A DNA stretch of 36,902 nt from Candidatus Wildermuthbacteria bacterium. GTDB lineage: Bacteria; Patescibacteriota; Minisyncoccia; Minisyncoccales; UBA10102. The notes beneath the pieces are model-generated. The model worked only from the letters and a program-made list of their open reading frames with translations, searched no databases and was not told the origin of the DNA. Numbering within the stretch: the stretch's first letter is position 1; each line of letters begins with the position of its first letter. The DNA is taken from positions 202,608-239,509 of the forward strand of contig JACOZJ010000002.1 of NCBI GenBank assembly GCA_016181405.1. The letters are read 5' to 3'. This document shows, piece by piece, positions 14,936 to 22,490 of the stretch. Both the position numbers and the translations under genes were made by a program.

Positions 14936-16807
14936 TTAAAGATTATCGGATTGATTATTGGGGGTTTGCGCAGATTCGTCGGTTTTCCGTACGCCAAATT
15001 CGGGCTCTCCTTGCTTGCGCTCGCGCGCCTGCCGACGCGCAATTTCTTCTGGAGCTGTCGTAATCATTTCGTGCTCCGCTGGGGAAGCCACCACTTTAAT
15101 TGCCACGTGTTTTTGCCCCGCGAAAAAGATGCCTTCTCCCACGTCGGTTTCAAGCAAAAGGTTTTTCTCTTCGGAGGTCAGGGCAAATGCTTTTTGCACC
15201 GTTTCAATGGATGCCGGCGACTGCTTCATTAAAAGTTGAAGCGATGAGTTGGTGATAATAGGTTTGCCGTATTCAGAGCGCATAAAGTCATCCACGTCCT
15301 GCGTAATGGTGGTTACGCCCAGCCAGTATTTACGCGCGCGCTTTACGATGCCAAACAAGAACGATGCTCCGTCTTCGGTCTGCATAATCCACCACGCTTC
15401 ATCCAGAACAAAGATGCGCTTTTTGAGTTCAGAACGCACCGTATTCCAAATATGGCGCATAACAATATAAATCGCCATGGGGCGTAAGCTGTCTTCCATT
15501 TCGCGAATGCCGAAAGAAACAATGTTTCGGTTCAACGAGATGTTGCTCGGCTGGTTAAAAAAGTTGGCGTAGGTGCCGGTCGTGAATTTTTGCAGGCGCC
15601 GCACCAGAGAATCGGTGCCTTCCATAGTCCGCAACACTGACTCTAAATCCTCCATGAGGGGGATTTTGTCTTTCCAGGTGGAAGGGTGGCTTGTAGGCGT
15701 AATATCTTTGGCGGCGTACGTTTCTGTAATAGCACGGTCCATGATGGCGTCTTCTTCCGGGGTTAGGCCGCCCAAAGCAATGCGCATCAACCCTACTAGA
15801 TTAATTACGTTGGAGCGCAGGATATCGTCAGTCCGTTCGTCTTCCCGTGGCTGGGGGAGGTCGAATGGATTGATATGATTGTCTGATCCCAGGGAAATAT
15901 CAAAAAAACTGCCGCCCGCGGTTTCAGCCAGCGTCTTATATTCGTTTTCCGGGTCAAGAACAATTACGTCTACCCCCCACATTAGATAGCGCAGGATTTC
16001 CAGTTTGACGGCGTACGATTTTCCAGATCCCGACGTTGCGAATATGGTGGAGTTCGCGTTCTCCAGAGAAAAGCGGTCGAATAAGATCAAAGAATTGTTG
16101 TGGCGGTTTATGCCGTACATAATTCCTTCGCTTGAACTCAAGTCAAACGATACAAAAGGAAATACCGAAGACAAGGGCTCGGTGTTCATGGAATTATGTA
16201 CCTGCAGAAGATCAAGCCCATAAGGAAGGCATGAGTGAAAGCCTTCTTTCTGCTGGTACAGGGCTGGCTTCACATACATTAAGCGCGATTCAAAGATGGA
16301 GCGAAGCGTCGTTTGAATTTCCCGCAACTCTTCTACAGTTTTTGCGTACACGGTGATATACAGGGCAAAGCGAAACATGCGCTCTTGCGCTGTCTGGAGC
16401 CGATCGCGGAGAGCTTCCATGTCCTGAAACGCGGTTTCCAGTTCTGGATTGCGGACGAGGCCTTTTGCCTCTTCGTCCATAATTTCAGACTGTACTTCGG
16501 TAACTCTCCTGCGCAGTTTTTTTAGAATGTAGCCAGTGTCGACAGGATGCATGAACAAAGAAATGTCCATGGCAATGTCGAGATTAATGGCGCTGGAAAG
16601 CCACGCGGTGCTCAAATAGCGGGGATATGAAAAAATGAAAAACGATTTTACCAATCTGTTCCCAAGCAGAATGTTTTCTTGTTTTACGCTAATGGAGGAG
16701 GGCGCGATAATATCTTTTTCCGTAATAGGCCGGGTTTCAAAAATCTGTTCCCGGGTCGGAATTTCCTCTCGCTTTGCTGTTTTAAGAAATGGTAAGGATA
16801 GTTTCAT
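14936..16807 (-). CDS. virB4: VirB4-like ATPase of a type IV secretion-like system
   Basis: 623 aa. Walker A IFATSGSGKSYAVK (about 255-268), followed by VDVIVLDPENEY; Walker B IFVLDEAWWIM; then the VirB4/TraC pattern WLGVTTITQDVDDF and NSSLQLLMKQ. The N-terminal 230 residues are the domain that couples to the membrane partners. VirB4 ATPases energise substrate transfer or pilus biogenesis. Cotranscribed with the TraC-like, PrgI-like and hypothetical genes upstream. No VirB11, VirD4, or VirB8/9/10 genes are present, so the machine resembles the reduced Gram-positive or CPR layout. Confidence 0.9.
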   Translation of the reverse strand: MKLSLPFLKTAKREEIPTREQIFETRPITEKDIIAPSSISVKQENILLGNRLVKSFFIFSYPRYLSTAWLSSAINLDIAMDISLFMHPVDTGYILKKLRRRVTEVQSEIMDEEAKGLVRNPELETAFQDMEALRDRLQTAQERMFRFALYITVYAKTVEELREIQTTLRSIFESRLMYVKPALYQQKEGFHSCLPYGLDLLQVHNSMNTEPLSSVFPFVSFDLSSSEGIMYGINRHNNSLILFDRFSLENANSTIFATSGSGKSYAVKLEILRYLMWGVDVIVLDPENEYKTLAETAGGSFFDISLGSDNHINPFDLPQPREDERTDDILRSNVINLVGLMRIALGGLTPEEDAIMDRAITETYAAKDITPTSHPSTWKDKIPLMEDLESVLRTMEGTDSLVRRLQKFTTGTYANFFNQPSNISLNRNIVSFGIREMEDSLRPMAIYIVMRHIWNTVRSELKKRIFVLDEAWWIMQTEDGASFLFGIVKRARKYWLGVTTITQDVDDFMRSEYGKPIITNSSLQLLMKQSPASIETVQKAFALTSEEKNLLLETDVGEGIFFAGQKHVAIKVVASPAEHEMITTAPEEIARRQARERKQGEPEFGVRKTDESAQTPNNQSDNL

Positions 16808-16820
16808 GAAATCGCTCGGT

Positions 16821-17492
16821 TTATAGTTCGGCCGTTTTCTTGGTTTGCTTCAAAAGCTCCGGAGGCACTTCAGGATAATATCCCACTTCTGCTTCCTCGG
16901 GATGATACCAAGTCCACAGCAATTCCACCAACTCCTCGGAACTCAAGGGTGCCACATGAAGGCCCATTCTGCGCAGGCCCAAAGCCACAAACTCCATTCT
17001 CTGCCAAAGCTGGGTTTTCATGCGGTCAAACTCCTCGTCGGTAAGCTTGCCGATTACTTTTGGTTTTGTCTTGAAAAGCTTTGGGCTTAGTTCTCCACCG
17101 GGGAGCGCTTCCAAAAGCGCGAACGGCACTACCACAAAAAAGTTTTTCGCCAGTATGGAGCCGCCCTCAATTAAGCTTTCCACAAACTTGCGATATTCCG
17201 CTGTTTGTATTTTAAGAAGTTCGTTGGTTTGTCCCTGCTCCAATTCCTTAAGCCGATCGATATAACCGGTAATGTTCAATTTTCGCGATTGTATAACTAC
17301 CTGCAAAGAAAAATCGAGCGAGTTTAAAAAGCTTTGAAATTGAAAGATAATAGCGTCCTGCTCTTCTTCGGATTTTAACGCAAAGTTCGCAGAAGAAACC
17401 AAAAGAAGGCCTCGGATGGAGCGGTTTTGCAACACAATGGTTCCCTCTCTAATTTCTTCAAATTCCAAAAAATCTTGCGTTGAGCTTGCCAT
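16821..17492 (-). CDS. TraC-like protein (VirB4 N-terminal-type domain)
   Basis: 223 aa, soluble, no P-loop. The start (FLEFEEIREGTIVLQNRSIR, then GLLLVSSANFALKSEEEQ) resembles the N-terminal module of TraC/VirB4 proteins as a stand-alone polypeptide. It lies 13 nt before the VirB4-like gene and is read with it, so it probably forms part of the same cytoplasmic complex. A TACAAT box with an upstream TG lies 6 nt before its ATG inside the 18-bp gap after the PrgI-like gene, predicting an internal leaderless promoter. Confidence 0.7.
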   Translation of the reverse strand: MASSTQDFLEFEEIREGTIVLQNRSIRGLLLVSSANFALKSEEEQDAIIFQFQSFLNSLDFSLQVVIQSRKLNITGYIDRLKELEQGQTNELLKIQTAEYRKFVESLIEGGSILAKNFFVVVPFALLEALPGGELSPKLFKTKPKVIGKLTDEEFDRMKTQLWQRMEFVALGLRRMGLHVAPLSSEELVELLWTWYHPEEAEVGYYPEVPPELLKQTKKTAEL

Positions 17493-17498
17493 ACCAAC

Positions 17499-17527
17499 AT
17501 TGTAGCAGATTTATTTCTTAGTTTGAA
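17499..17527 (-). promoter_or_regulatory. Internal leaderless promoter before the TraC-like gene
   Basis: TTCAAA, 17 nt, TACAAT (with TGC before it), then 6 nt to ATG 17492. Confidence 0.5.
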
Positions 17528-17930
17528 CCTTTACAGCCAAATCGGCTACGCGGCTTTTCCGGACCAGCTCTGCTTTTTGCAGGCCTTCCCCGTTGGTGCG
17601 CGGATTTACATATTCCTCTTTCTTAAAATGCAATTTGGTATTCCCTCGCTCCCACACAAACATTTTTGGTTTTGCCATAAAAAACAGGACGTTCACAATG
17701 AGCTGGGGAAAGGTTCTTCCTTCCACTGTGCCAAAAGCGAGCATGATGCCCGCCCCCTCCAAAAGAATAGCTAGCAGGACAAATAAAATAAAATAGTCAG
17801 CCGCGATGGCAAACCAAAGCACGAAATTGATCATAAGCGGCACGCCAACATATGCCGCCCGCTTAAATGTAAGCGGACCGATTATTTTCGCTTCCCGCTC
17901 AATAAATTGTGGAGTTTGAAATTGTGCCAT
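17511..17930 (-). CDS. PrgI family (VirB3-like) membrane protein
   Basis: 139 aa. The opening QFQTPQFIEREAKIIGPLTF is the PrgI signature (QF.VPQFI..E.KI.GPLT). Two hydrophobic helices follow (about 27-46 and 47-68). The basic C-terminus (PKMFVWERGNTKLHFKKEEY) should be cytoplasmic. PrgI is the VirB3 counterpart of Gram-positive conjugation systems and works beside VirB4. Its start overlaps the upstream gene's stop by 1 nt. Confidence 0.85.
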   Translation of the reverse strand: MAQFQTPQFIEREAKIIGPLTFKRAAYVGVPLMINFVLWFAIAADYFILFVLLAILLEGAGIMLAFGTVEGRTFPQLIVNVLFFMAKPKMFVWERGNTKLHFKKEEYVNPRTNGEGLQKAELVRKSRVADLAVKVQTKK

Positions 17931-18460
17931 TATTCGGTCGGTTCCCTATACGTATCCGATCCCTTTTGCTCTTCTGTGAAAATCTCTTTTTTCTTTTTTC
18001 TTTTTTCTTTTTGCGCTTGGCTCGGCTCTTCTTCTACTATGTATCCGTTTGCGGTTTCCGGAGTTTCGCGGGCTGCCAGTTCGTCTGAATGCCTTGGCGT
18101 AGCTACCCCAACTTCTTGTGGAACCCCCGTTTCTCCTGGCTTCGCGTGAAGCTGTTCCAACTGCTGCTTTACCGGATAGAAGATAAATCTGTTTACTTCT
18201 TGGGTAATCCGTTGGGCAGTATCGGTGTCCAGCCCCATTTCTTTCATCAGCGCCGCCTCAAAGTTGCGCGGCAGCATTACGCCCATTAACACGAGCCCGA
18301 TAAGAGAGGCGACTTTGGGGCATTCGTTGATTCCGTACCTTTCGCAGATGGAAAAGGTATGGTCGGCGTTTTCAGCGGAAAATACCGCCTGCTTTAACTC
18401 TTCAGGCAGTTTTTCATATATCTTCCACATTTCTTCTTGGTCGTATTGGGGTGTGGGCAT
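17930..18460 (-). CDS. Conserved hypothetical protein, first gene of the virB4 operon
   Basis: 176 aa, soluble. The N-terminal 115 residues are helical (LPEELKQAVFSAENADHTFS, KVASLIGLVLMGVMLPRNFE, ITQEVNRFIFYPVKQQLEQL). The C-terminal 60 residues are charged and low-complexity, with a lysine run (KEKRKKKKE). The pattern of repeated small helices ending in IF.P.K..L recalls conserved CPR proteins that accompany PrgI/VirB4 genes, but I cannot name a domain. Its end overlaps the PrgI-like start by 1 nt. Divergent from the SD-bearing gene at 18562. Confidence 0.7.
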   Translation of the reverse strand: MPTPQYDQEEMWKIYEKLPEELKQAVFSAENADHTFSICERYGINECPKVASLIGLVLMGVMLPRNFEAALMKEMGLDTDTAQRITQEVNRFIFYPVKQQLEQLHAKPGETGVPQEVGVATPRHSDELAARETPETANGYIVEEEPSQAQKEKRKKKKEIFTEEQKGSDTYREPTE

Positions 18461-18464
18461 AGGG

Positions 18465-18493
18465 TTGACAAATTTAAACTTATGATATATAAT
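18465..18493 (+). promoter_or_regulatory. Perfect consensus promoter
   Basis: TTGACA, exactly 17 nt, TATAAT: a full match at both boxes, with ATATAT padding. Start expected near 18500, giving a 62-nt leader. Confidence 0.9.
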
Positions 18494-18505
18494 ATAGCCA
18501 GCAAA

Positions 18506-18541
18506 GTGGGCTTACTTCCAGTATACACTACTGGAGCCCAC
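18506..18541 (+). promoter_or_regulatory. Leader hairpin before the 18562 gene
   Basis: GTGGGCT pairs with AGCCCAC, and CCAGTA with TACTGG (5-nt loop), with a 5-nt bulge on one side. It sits at the 5' end of the predicted mRNA, just before AGGAGG, and may stabilise the message. Confidence 0.6.
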
Positions 18542-18561
18542 TACTAAAATAGGAGGTTATC

Positions 18562-19410
18562 ATGGAGACCCAAGTGTCGCTTTGGACCGTTGCAGCAACG
18601 GCGTTGGTGGTGATCGCCATCGCGATAGGCGTGATGGCGATCAGGCCCTTCTTGAAGAGGAGGGGGGTCCCAACCGATACTGTGGAGCAGGTAGCCCCGC
18701 AAACGGCACTCGAGCGGATGGCGGCTGAGCGGCGTGCCGCCGCTGAAGATGAGGAGGTAGGAACGGCGAGAGCCCGACGTCTTGAGATGGAGGCTAGACG
18801 TCTAGAGCTGGCGGCGGAGAATCCGGTGGATGAGGATGCTCAAATAGAGGTTCTCGTCTCGCAACAATATCTCACCGCATCAGAGCGGAAGATAGAGGCC
18901 AGGACCAATAGTCTCATTACCCAGTTCAACTTGTCGGCGGCGGATAAGATGGCAGCATTGGTGACTCAAGCCCGCATCAAACGGGCGGAGGAGGCACACA
19001 AAGCGCTCGAAGACGCCATGAAGGTGGCAACTACGGCTACTACCCAGGGTACGACAGTGGCTGTTGGCGCGGTTGTTCAACAGCCGGGATATGCTCTGAC
19101 CATCAACGGCAACGTTGTTGGGCAGGGGCAGACGCAACTGACGATCCCGGGCGGAGGGGTTACGTTTAACCCCGCTCCTGGAGTTCAGGGTTATCCTGCG
19201 GGTACGCAGGTTGCCCTCACGGTGGCCCCCGTCGTCGCTGGGTCCACCGTAAATATCCAAGGTGCTGGACGGCGAGGCCAGACGTGGGTGGTTACGATGG
19301 ACCGCGACAGGAATGTCGTGGTAACCATCACAGGGCCCGCGCGTCCTGCAGGCGGCCCGGCGGCCGGTGGTGCTGGCGGAGGGGTCCCGGTACCCACGCC
19401 TACGCCGTAG
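18562..19410 (+). CDS. Membrane-anchored protein with coiled coil and InlB-B-repeat-like domain
   Basis: 282 aa. One N-terminal anchor helix (about 8-28), an alanine/arginine/glutamate-rich helical stalk (45-150), then a beta-rich domain (170-255): YALTINGNVVGQGQ, YPAGTQVALTVAP, TWVVTMDRDRNVVVTITGP. That order (G.G, then PAGT.V.LT, then MD.D..V) is the pattern of divergent InlB B-repeats of cell-surface proteins. The tail is P/G/A-rich. It has a perfect promoter, a leader hairpin and AGGAGG 5 nt before the ATG, so strong expression is expected. Its base composition is visibly richer in G+C than its neighbours. Possible surface adhesin or stalk; the role is unproven. Confidence 0.75.
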   Translation: METQVSLWTVAATALVVIAIAIGVMAIRPFLKRRGVPTDTVEQVAPQTALERMAAERRAAAEDEEVGTARARRLEMEARRLELAAENPVDEDAQIEVLVSQQYLTASERKIEARTNSLITQFNLSAADKMAALVTQARIKRAEEAHKALEDAMKVATTATTQGTTVAVGAVVQQPGYALTINGNVVGQGQTQLTIPGGGVTFNPAPGVQGYPAGTQVALTVAPVVAGSTVNIQGAGRRGQTWVVTMDRDRNVVVTITGPARPAGGPAAGGAGGGVPVPTPTP

Positions 19411-19448
19411 TAGCCAGTTCAGATTTGAGGAGAGGAAAGGAGGCAGAA

Positions 19449-19841
19449 ATGCCTACGGATCAAGAGTGGCGAGAGGGGCTCGCCAAGTGGGAGAAGGCCG
19501 TGGAGGACCGCGACACGCGCATCCGCGGTCTCAAGGACCAGGTTGCTCGCCAAAAGGGCGAGATAGACTATCGCGACGATAGAATCGGGATTCTCGAGTC
19601 TTTGGTGCAGTTGTGGCTACTCGAGCCGCATCTCCCCGGAGACAATAAGCAGTTGATCAAGAGGATCGCGGAGTCCCTGCCTTTCTTCCCCGAGGCGCTC
19701 GAGCGCCTCGCTAAGGAGGAGGGATTCCATTCGTCCGTCGACGTCATCATCCCTCTTCCTCCCGAAGCGGGGGAAGGGGTTAAGCCCCCCGTGGGCGATG
19801 CCGGGAACGGGAACGACAAGGGAGGGAAGCCGAAGGCCTAG
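19449..19841 (+). CDS. Hypothetical coiled-coil protein, second gene of the SD operon
   Basis: 130 aa, soluble, no signal. Residues 5-55 form a charged helix likely to be a coiled coil (WEKAVEDRDTRIRGLKDQVA). A mixed region contains LVQLWLLEPHLPGDN, and the tail is P/G/D/K-rich. AGGAGG lies 5 nt before ATG 19449. It follows the anchored protein by 38 nt and ends at a strong terminator, so the pair forms a two-gene operon. The frame is open from 19284, but the upstream part overlaps the previous gene in another frame. No family recognised. Confidence 0.7.
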   Translation: MPTDQEWREGLAKWEKAVEDRDTRIRGLKDQVARQKGEIDYRDDRIGILESLVQLWLLEPHLPGDNKQLIKRIAESLPFFPEALERLAKEEGFHSSVDVIIPLPPEAGEGVKPPVGDAGNGNDKGGKPKA

Positions 19842-19860
19842 GTCTTCGGCAGCCCGACAA

Positions 19861-19906
19861 GAGGGAGAAGCGAAAAAGCACTTCGGTGCTTAGTAGCTTC
19901 TCCCTC
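19861..19906 (+). terminator. Nested-hairpin terminator
   Basis: GAGGGAGAAGC pairs with GCTTCTCCCTC (11 bp) around an inner AAGCAC-TTCG-GTGCTT hairpin, followed by GTTTCAATTTTC. It closes the operon at 18562-19841 and may also stop reads from the VirB6-like gene. Confidence 0.75.
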
Positions 19907-19955
19907 GTTTCAATTTTCAGGGTGCTTTTTATTTCTGCTAACTTTCATTTCTTTT

Positions 19956-22427
19956 TCATGGCTTAGGTTTAAGCTTTGATTGGGCTTTCTCGGTTTCTTC
20001 CCATAGCTCGCGTATCTCTGGATCAGGATCAAGCATCATTTTATCCTTTAAGTTTCCTAGCATCTGATTAAATTGTGCCTGCATGGCTTGCAGAGCTGCT
20101 TGTTGGGTTGGAGTACGCGCAGATACCGGATAACTTTCTAGGTCCGCAACCTTTTGTTCTAGTGCCATAACTTTTTGTAGTTCTTGGTATGCGCCTGGGA
20201 CAGGAGCCTTTTTACCATACTGTCCTGCCCACAGATTCGCTATTCTGCTACGTTTGCTTACGTCATCTGTACTTTCCGCGCCTTCTTTCGGGGCTATCCC
20301 AAGGCCTTGCGCGCTCGAGCTTACTTCATAGCGAGCCATAGCTATGTTTCTGGGTTTGCCAGTTTCCTTGTCGATACCAAAATACCAATCACCCTTTTTC
20401 TTGTTTTGCTCCAGCGAATTAATGAATTCTCTGCCAAACTCTCTTGCGGCTTGATCTACCTGATTGCCCTTCCAGAATTTATGCGCAGCTTCCATAAGTT
20501 GTTTGTCTTTCCACCATCCTTTCTGAAGTTGCTTAATGTCTCCTGCGCTTGTGGCGTCAGTCACCACTTTTGCTCCATAATTCCCAGTAAGGCCGCGGCC
20601 TGTCCCTCCTGCGCGTACTGCCTGCACATCCGCCTTCAAATTATCAAATTCTTTTTTACTGATGAGCCCACGTTCCACATCTTCTTCACTGTAGCCGCCG
20701 TATGTTCTATCTTTAGGATCAATAGCATTTTGGCTTACGCGATCTTTGATATCAGCAAATCTATCAGACCACAACTCTTCGCGTTCCTCATAGTCGATGT
20801 CGCCAGTAGTGGGGTCTATTATGAGGTTGCCCTCATCATCTCTTTTGGCAGAGCGCACTTTTTTGCCGCTTCCTGTTTTTGCCGCCACAAAACCTCGGTC
20901 AATTGCGTCTTGCAAATCCGAATTTCCTCTTTCTTCTGCATAGAGGCGTGCTTTCATAATTTCATCTGGCTTCAGCACGTTTCCCTTCCCACCCATTGCG
21001 TCAGCATTCATCATGGTGCGAAGCTTCCCTTCCGCGGCAGCAACCGAAAGAATAGCTGCTCTGTCGGACTCGCTTCCCGCCTGCCGCAAGTCGTGCATAA
21101 GGCCAACAGCATCCTTGCCGCGCGCTTTCTGGCGGATTTTTTCTTCTCTTTCTTTCTCTTTTTCAACGACAACATTTTGTGCTACTCCATACGCCGTGCG
21201 TCTTCCGTACCCGGCTATGCCGCCAAATCCTCGAGCCACAGCCGATCCAAAGCCCTTGCTTTTCGCCCCAGTCGTCTTGTCATAACCCCATCGCGGACTT
21301 TCGGAAACAGCCCCTTTTTCTATAGTACTGCGAACTTTTTTGCTTTCAGCGGCGCGCATAATTGCCTGCGCGGCAAGAAAACCAGCGCCAATGGTGGCTG
21401 CCTTTTTCGCGAATCGGCCAATCGATCGCATCGGGCCGCCGAACGCGGTGAGAGTGAGCCCCGCAAACAACAGGAAAAGCGCCAGGAACGGGCTTATAAA
21501 CGCAACAATAGGATTTGATTCCACGCGGCTGAATGCGGGGTCAAATGCGCTGCCCGCGCTGTTTACAAGGGTAAACCCCGCAAGATAGAGAAAAAACCCA
21601 ATAGGAACCGGAATAAAAGCCCAATGCAGAAGGGTACTCAACCAACGATTCCAGTAGCTTCTTGTGGCCGGCAGAATGGATGCAGCGAATGCGAGAGGAG
21701 CAAGTATTGCCAGCGTCCACAAAACAAACGTGCGCGTAAACATAAGGGCAATGAACGCGAAGTATATGAATATGGCAATGATATAGTAGAGAAGAATGCC
21801 GAGGGAGCTTGCGACAATTTGTGCGAGGCCAGAACCAGTTATTCCGGAAGCGCCCGGCCACGGCACTGCCCACGAAACTTTGCTGACCGCGCCAAAGAAA
21901 AAATTCGCGATAATGTTTGCTATATCAACAACAAGACCAACCAAAATGCCGCTGAAGTTCACCAAAAGGGCTACGATAATAAGCCGGGGAAGGGTGCGTT
22001 GAATCTCGTATTCCCTGAAACGGAGAATCGTGGCAAGGCCGATGAATACGAGAATGAGAAGAAGTATTGCGTTCACAAAAGAACGGGATAGTTCCCAGCC
22101 CTCCGTAACTACCGGCGTAATGCCGGGTGCGCCCGGCGCAACAGGTATAGAGAGCATATTTCGCACCACCCACTGGAGAACAGAAGCAACCCCTCCGTAG
22201 ATAAATTCTGCTGCTTCGGCGAGAACGGTAGCAACAACTTTTACGATGCCTGCGGCAATGGCGATGCCCATGCACGCAAAATCAGTTGGAGAGCAGTCGG
22301 TAACGCCGCCGATAAGCGCTAGCACTACAGCAGAGCCTATGCCCAATCCGACAAGGACAAGTAAGGGAATGAGTCCGCTTTCGCTCGTGTGATATTCATG
22401 CGCTTTTGAAAAACAACCAGAATGCAT
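19956..22427 (-). CDS. VirB6/TrbL-like polytopic membrane protein with long soluble tail
   Basis: 823 aa from ATG 22427 (MHSGCFSKAHEY; the frame is open to 22475). The first 400 residues hold about eight hydrophobic segments, for example LIPLLVLVGLGIGSAVVLAL, ILLLILVFIGLATIL, ALLVNFSGILVGLVVDIANI and FIALMFTRTFVLWTLAILAP. The remaining 420 residues are charged, soluble and alanine/lysine-rich. This is the layout of VirB6/TrbL/PrgH-type channel proteins, and the adjacent VirB4, PrgI and VirB2-like genes support it. TATAAT ends 6 nt before the ATG, so it has its own leaderless promoter, divergent from the pilin-crystallin gene. Confidence 0.8.
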   Translation of the reverse strand: MHSGCFSKAHEYHTSESGLIPLLVLVGLGIGSAVVLALIGGVTDCSPTDFACMGIAIAAGIVKVVATVLAEAAEFIYGGVASVLQWVVRNMLSIPVAPGAPGITPVVTEGWELSRSFVNAILLLILVFIGLATILRFREYEIQRTLPRLIIVALLVNFSGILVGLVVDIANIIANFFFGAVSKVSWAVPWPGASGITGSGLAQIVASSLGILLYYIIAIFIYFAFIALMFTRTFVLWTLAILAPLAFAASILPATRSYWNRWLSTLLHWAFIPVPIGFFLYLAGFTLVNSAGSAFDPAFSRVESNPIVAFISPFLALFLLFAGLTLTAFGGPMRSIGRFAKKAATIGAGFLAAQAIMRAAESKKVRSTIEKGAVSESPRWGYDKTTGAKSKGFGSAVARGFGGIAGYGRRTAYGVAQNVVVEKEKEREEKIRQKARGKDAVGLMHDLRQAGSESDRAAILSVAAAEGKLRTMMNADAMGGKGNVLKPDEIMKARLYAEERGNSDLQDAIDRGFVAAKTGSGKKVRSAKRDDEGNLIIDPTTGDIDYEEREELWSDRFADIKDRVSQNAIDPKDRTYGGYSEEDVERGLISKKEFDNLKADVQAVRAGGTGRGLTGNYGAKVVTDATSAGDIKQLQKGWWKDKQLMEAAHKFWKGNQVDQAAREFGREFINSLEQNKKKGDWYFGIDKETGKPRNIAMARYEVSSSAQGLGIAPKEGAESTDDVSKRSRIANLWAGQYGKKAPVPGAYQELQKVMALEQKVADLESYPVSARTPTQQAALQAMQAQFNQMLGNLKDKMMLDPDPEIRELWEETEKAQSKLKPKP

Positions 22428-22433
22428 TATGAT

Positions 22434-22484
22434 ATTATAGTATAATGCTTTTAGGTTGTACAAATTTTTCCACAAGGATATAAT
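22434..22484. promoter_or_regulatory. Divergent leaderless promoters sharing a -35 palindrome
   Basis: Plus: TTGTAC (22456), 17 nt, TATAAT (22479-22484), 6 nt, ATG 22491. Minus: TGTACA (22457-22462), 17 nt, TATAAT (22434-22439), 6 nt, ATG 22427. The two -35 boxes overlap on TGTACA. Confidence 0.7.
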
Positions 22485-22490
22485 AAAACA

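Noticed and set aside
14600-16826. Several plus-strand frames opposite the VirB4 operon
   Set aside because: All antisense to strong coding sequence with clear Walker motifs.
20184-21518. 444-codon open frame on the plus strand
   Set aside because: Antisense to the VirB6-like tail; rich in Phe/Ser/Cys/Arg as expected of a shadow frame, with no domain and no promoter.
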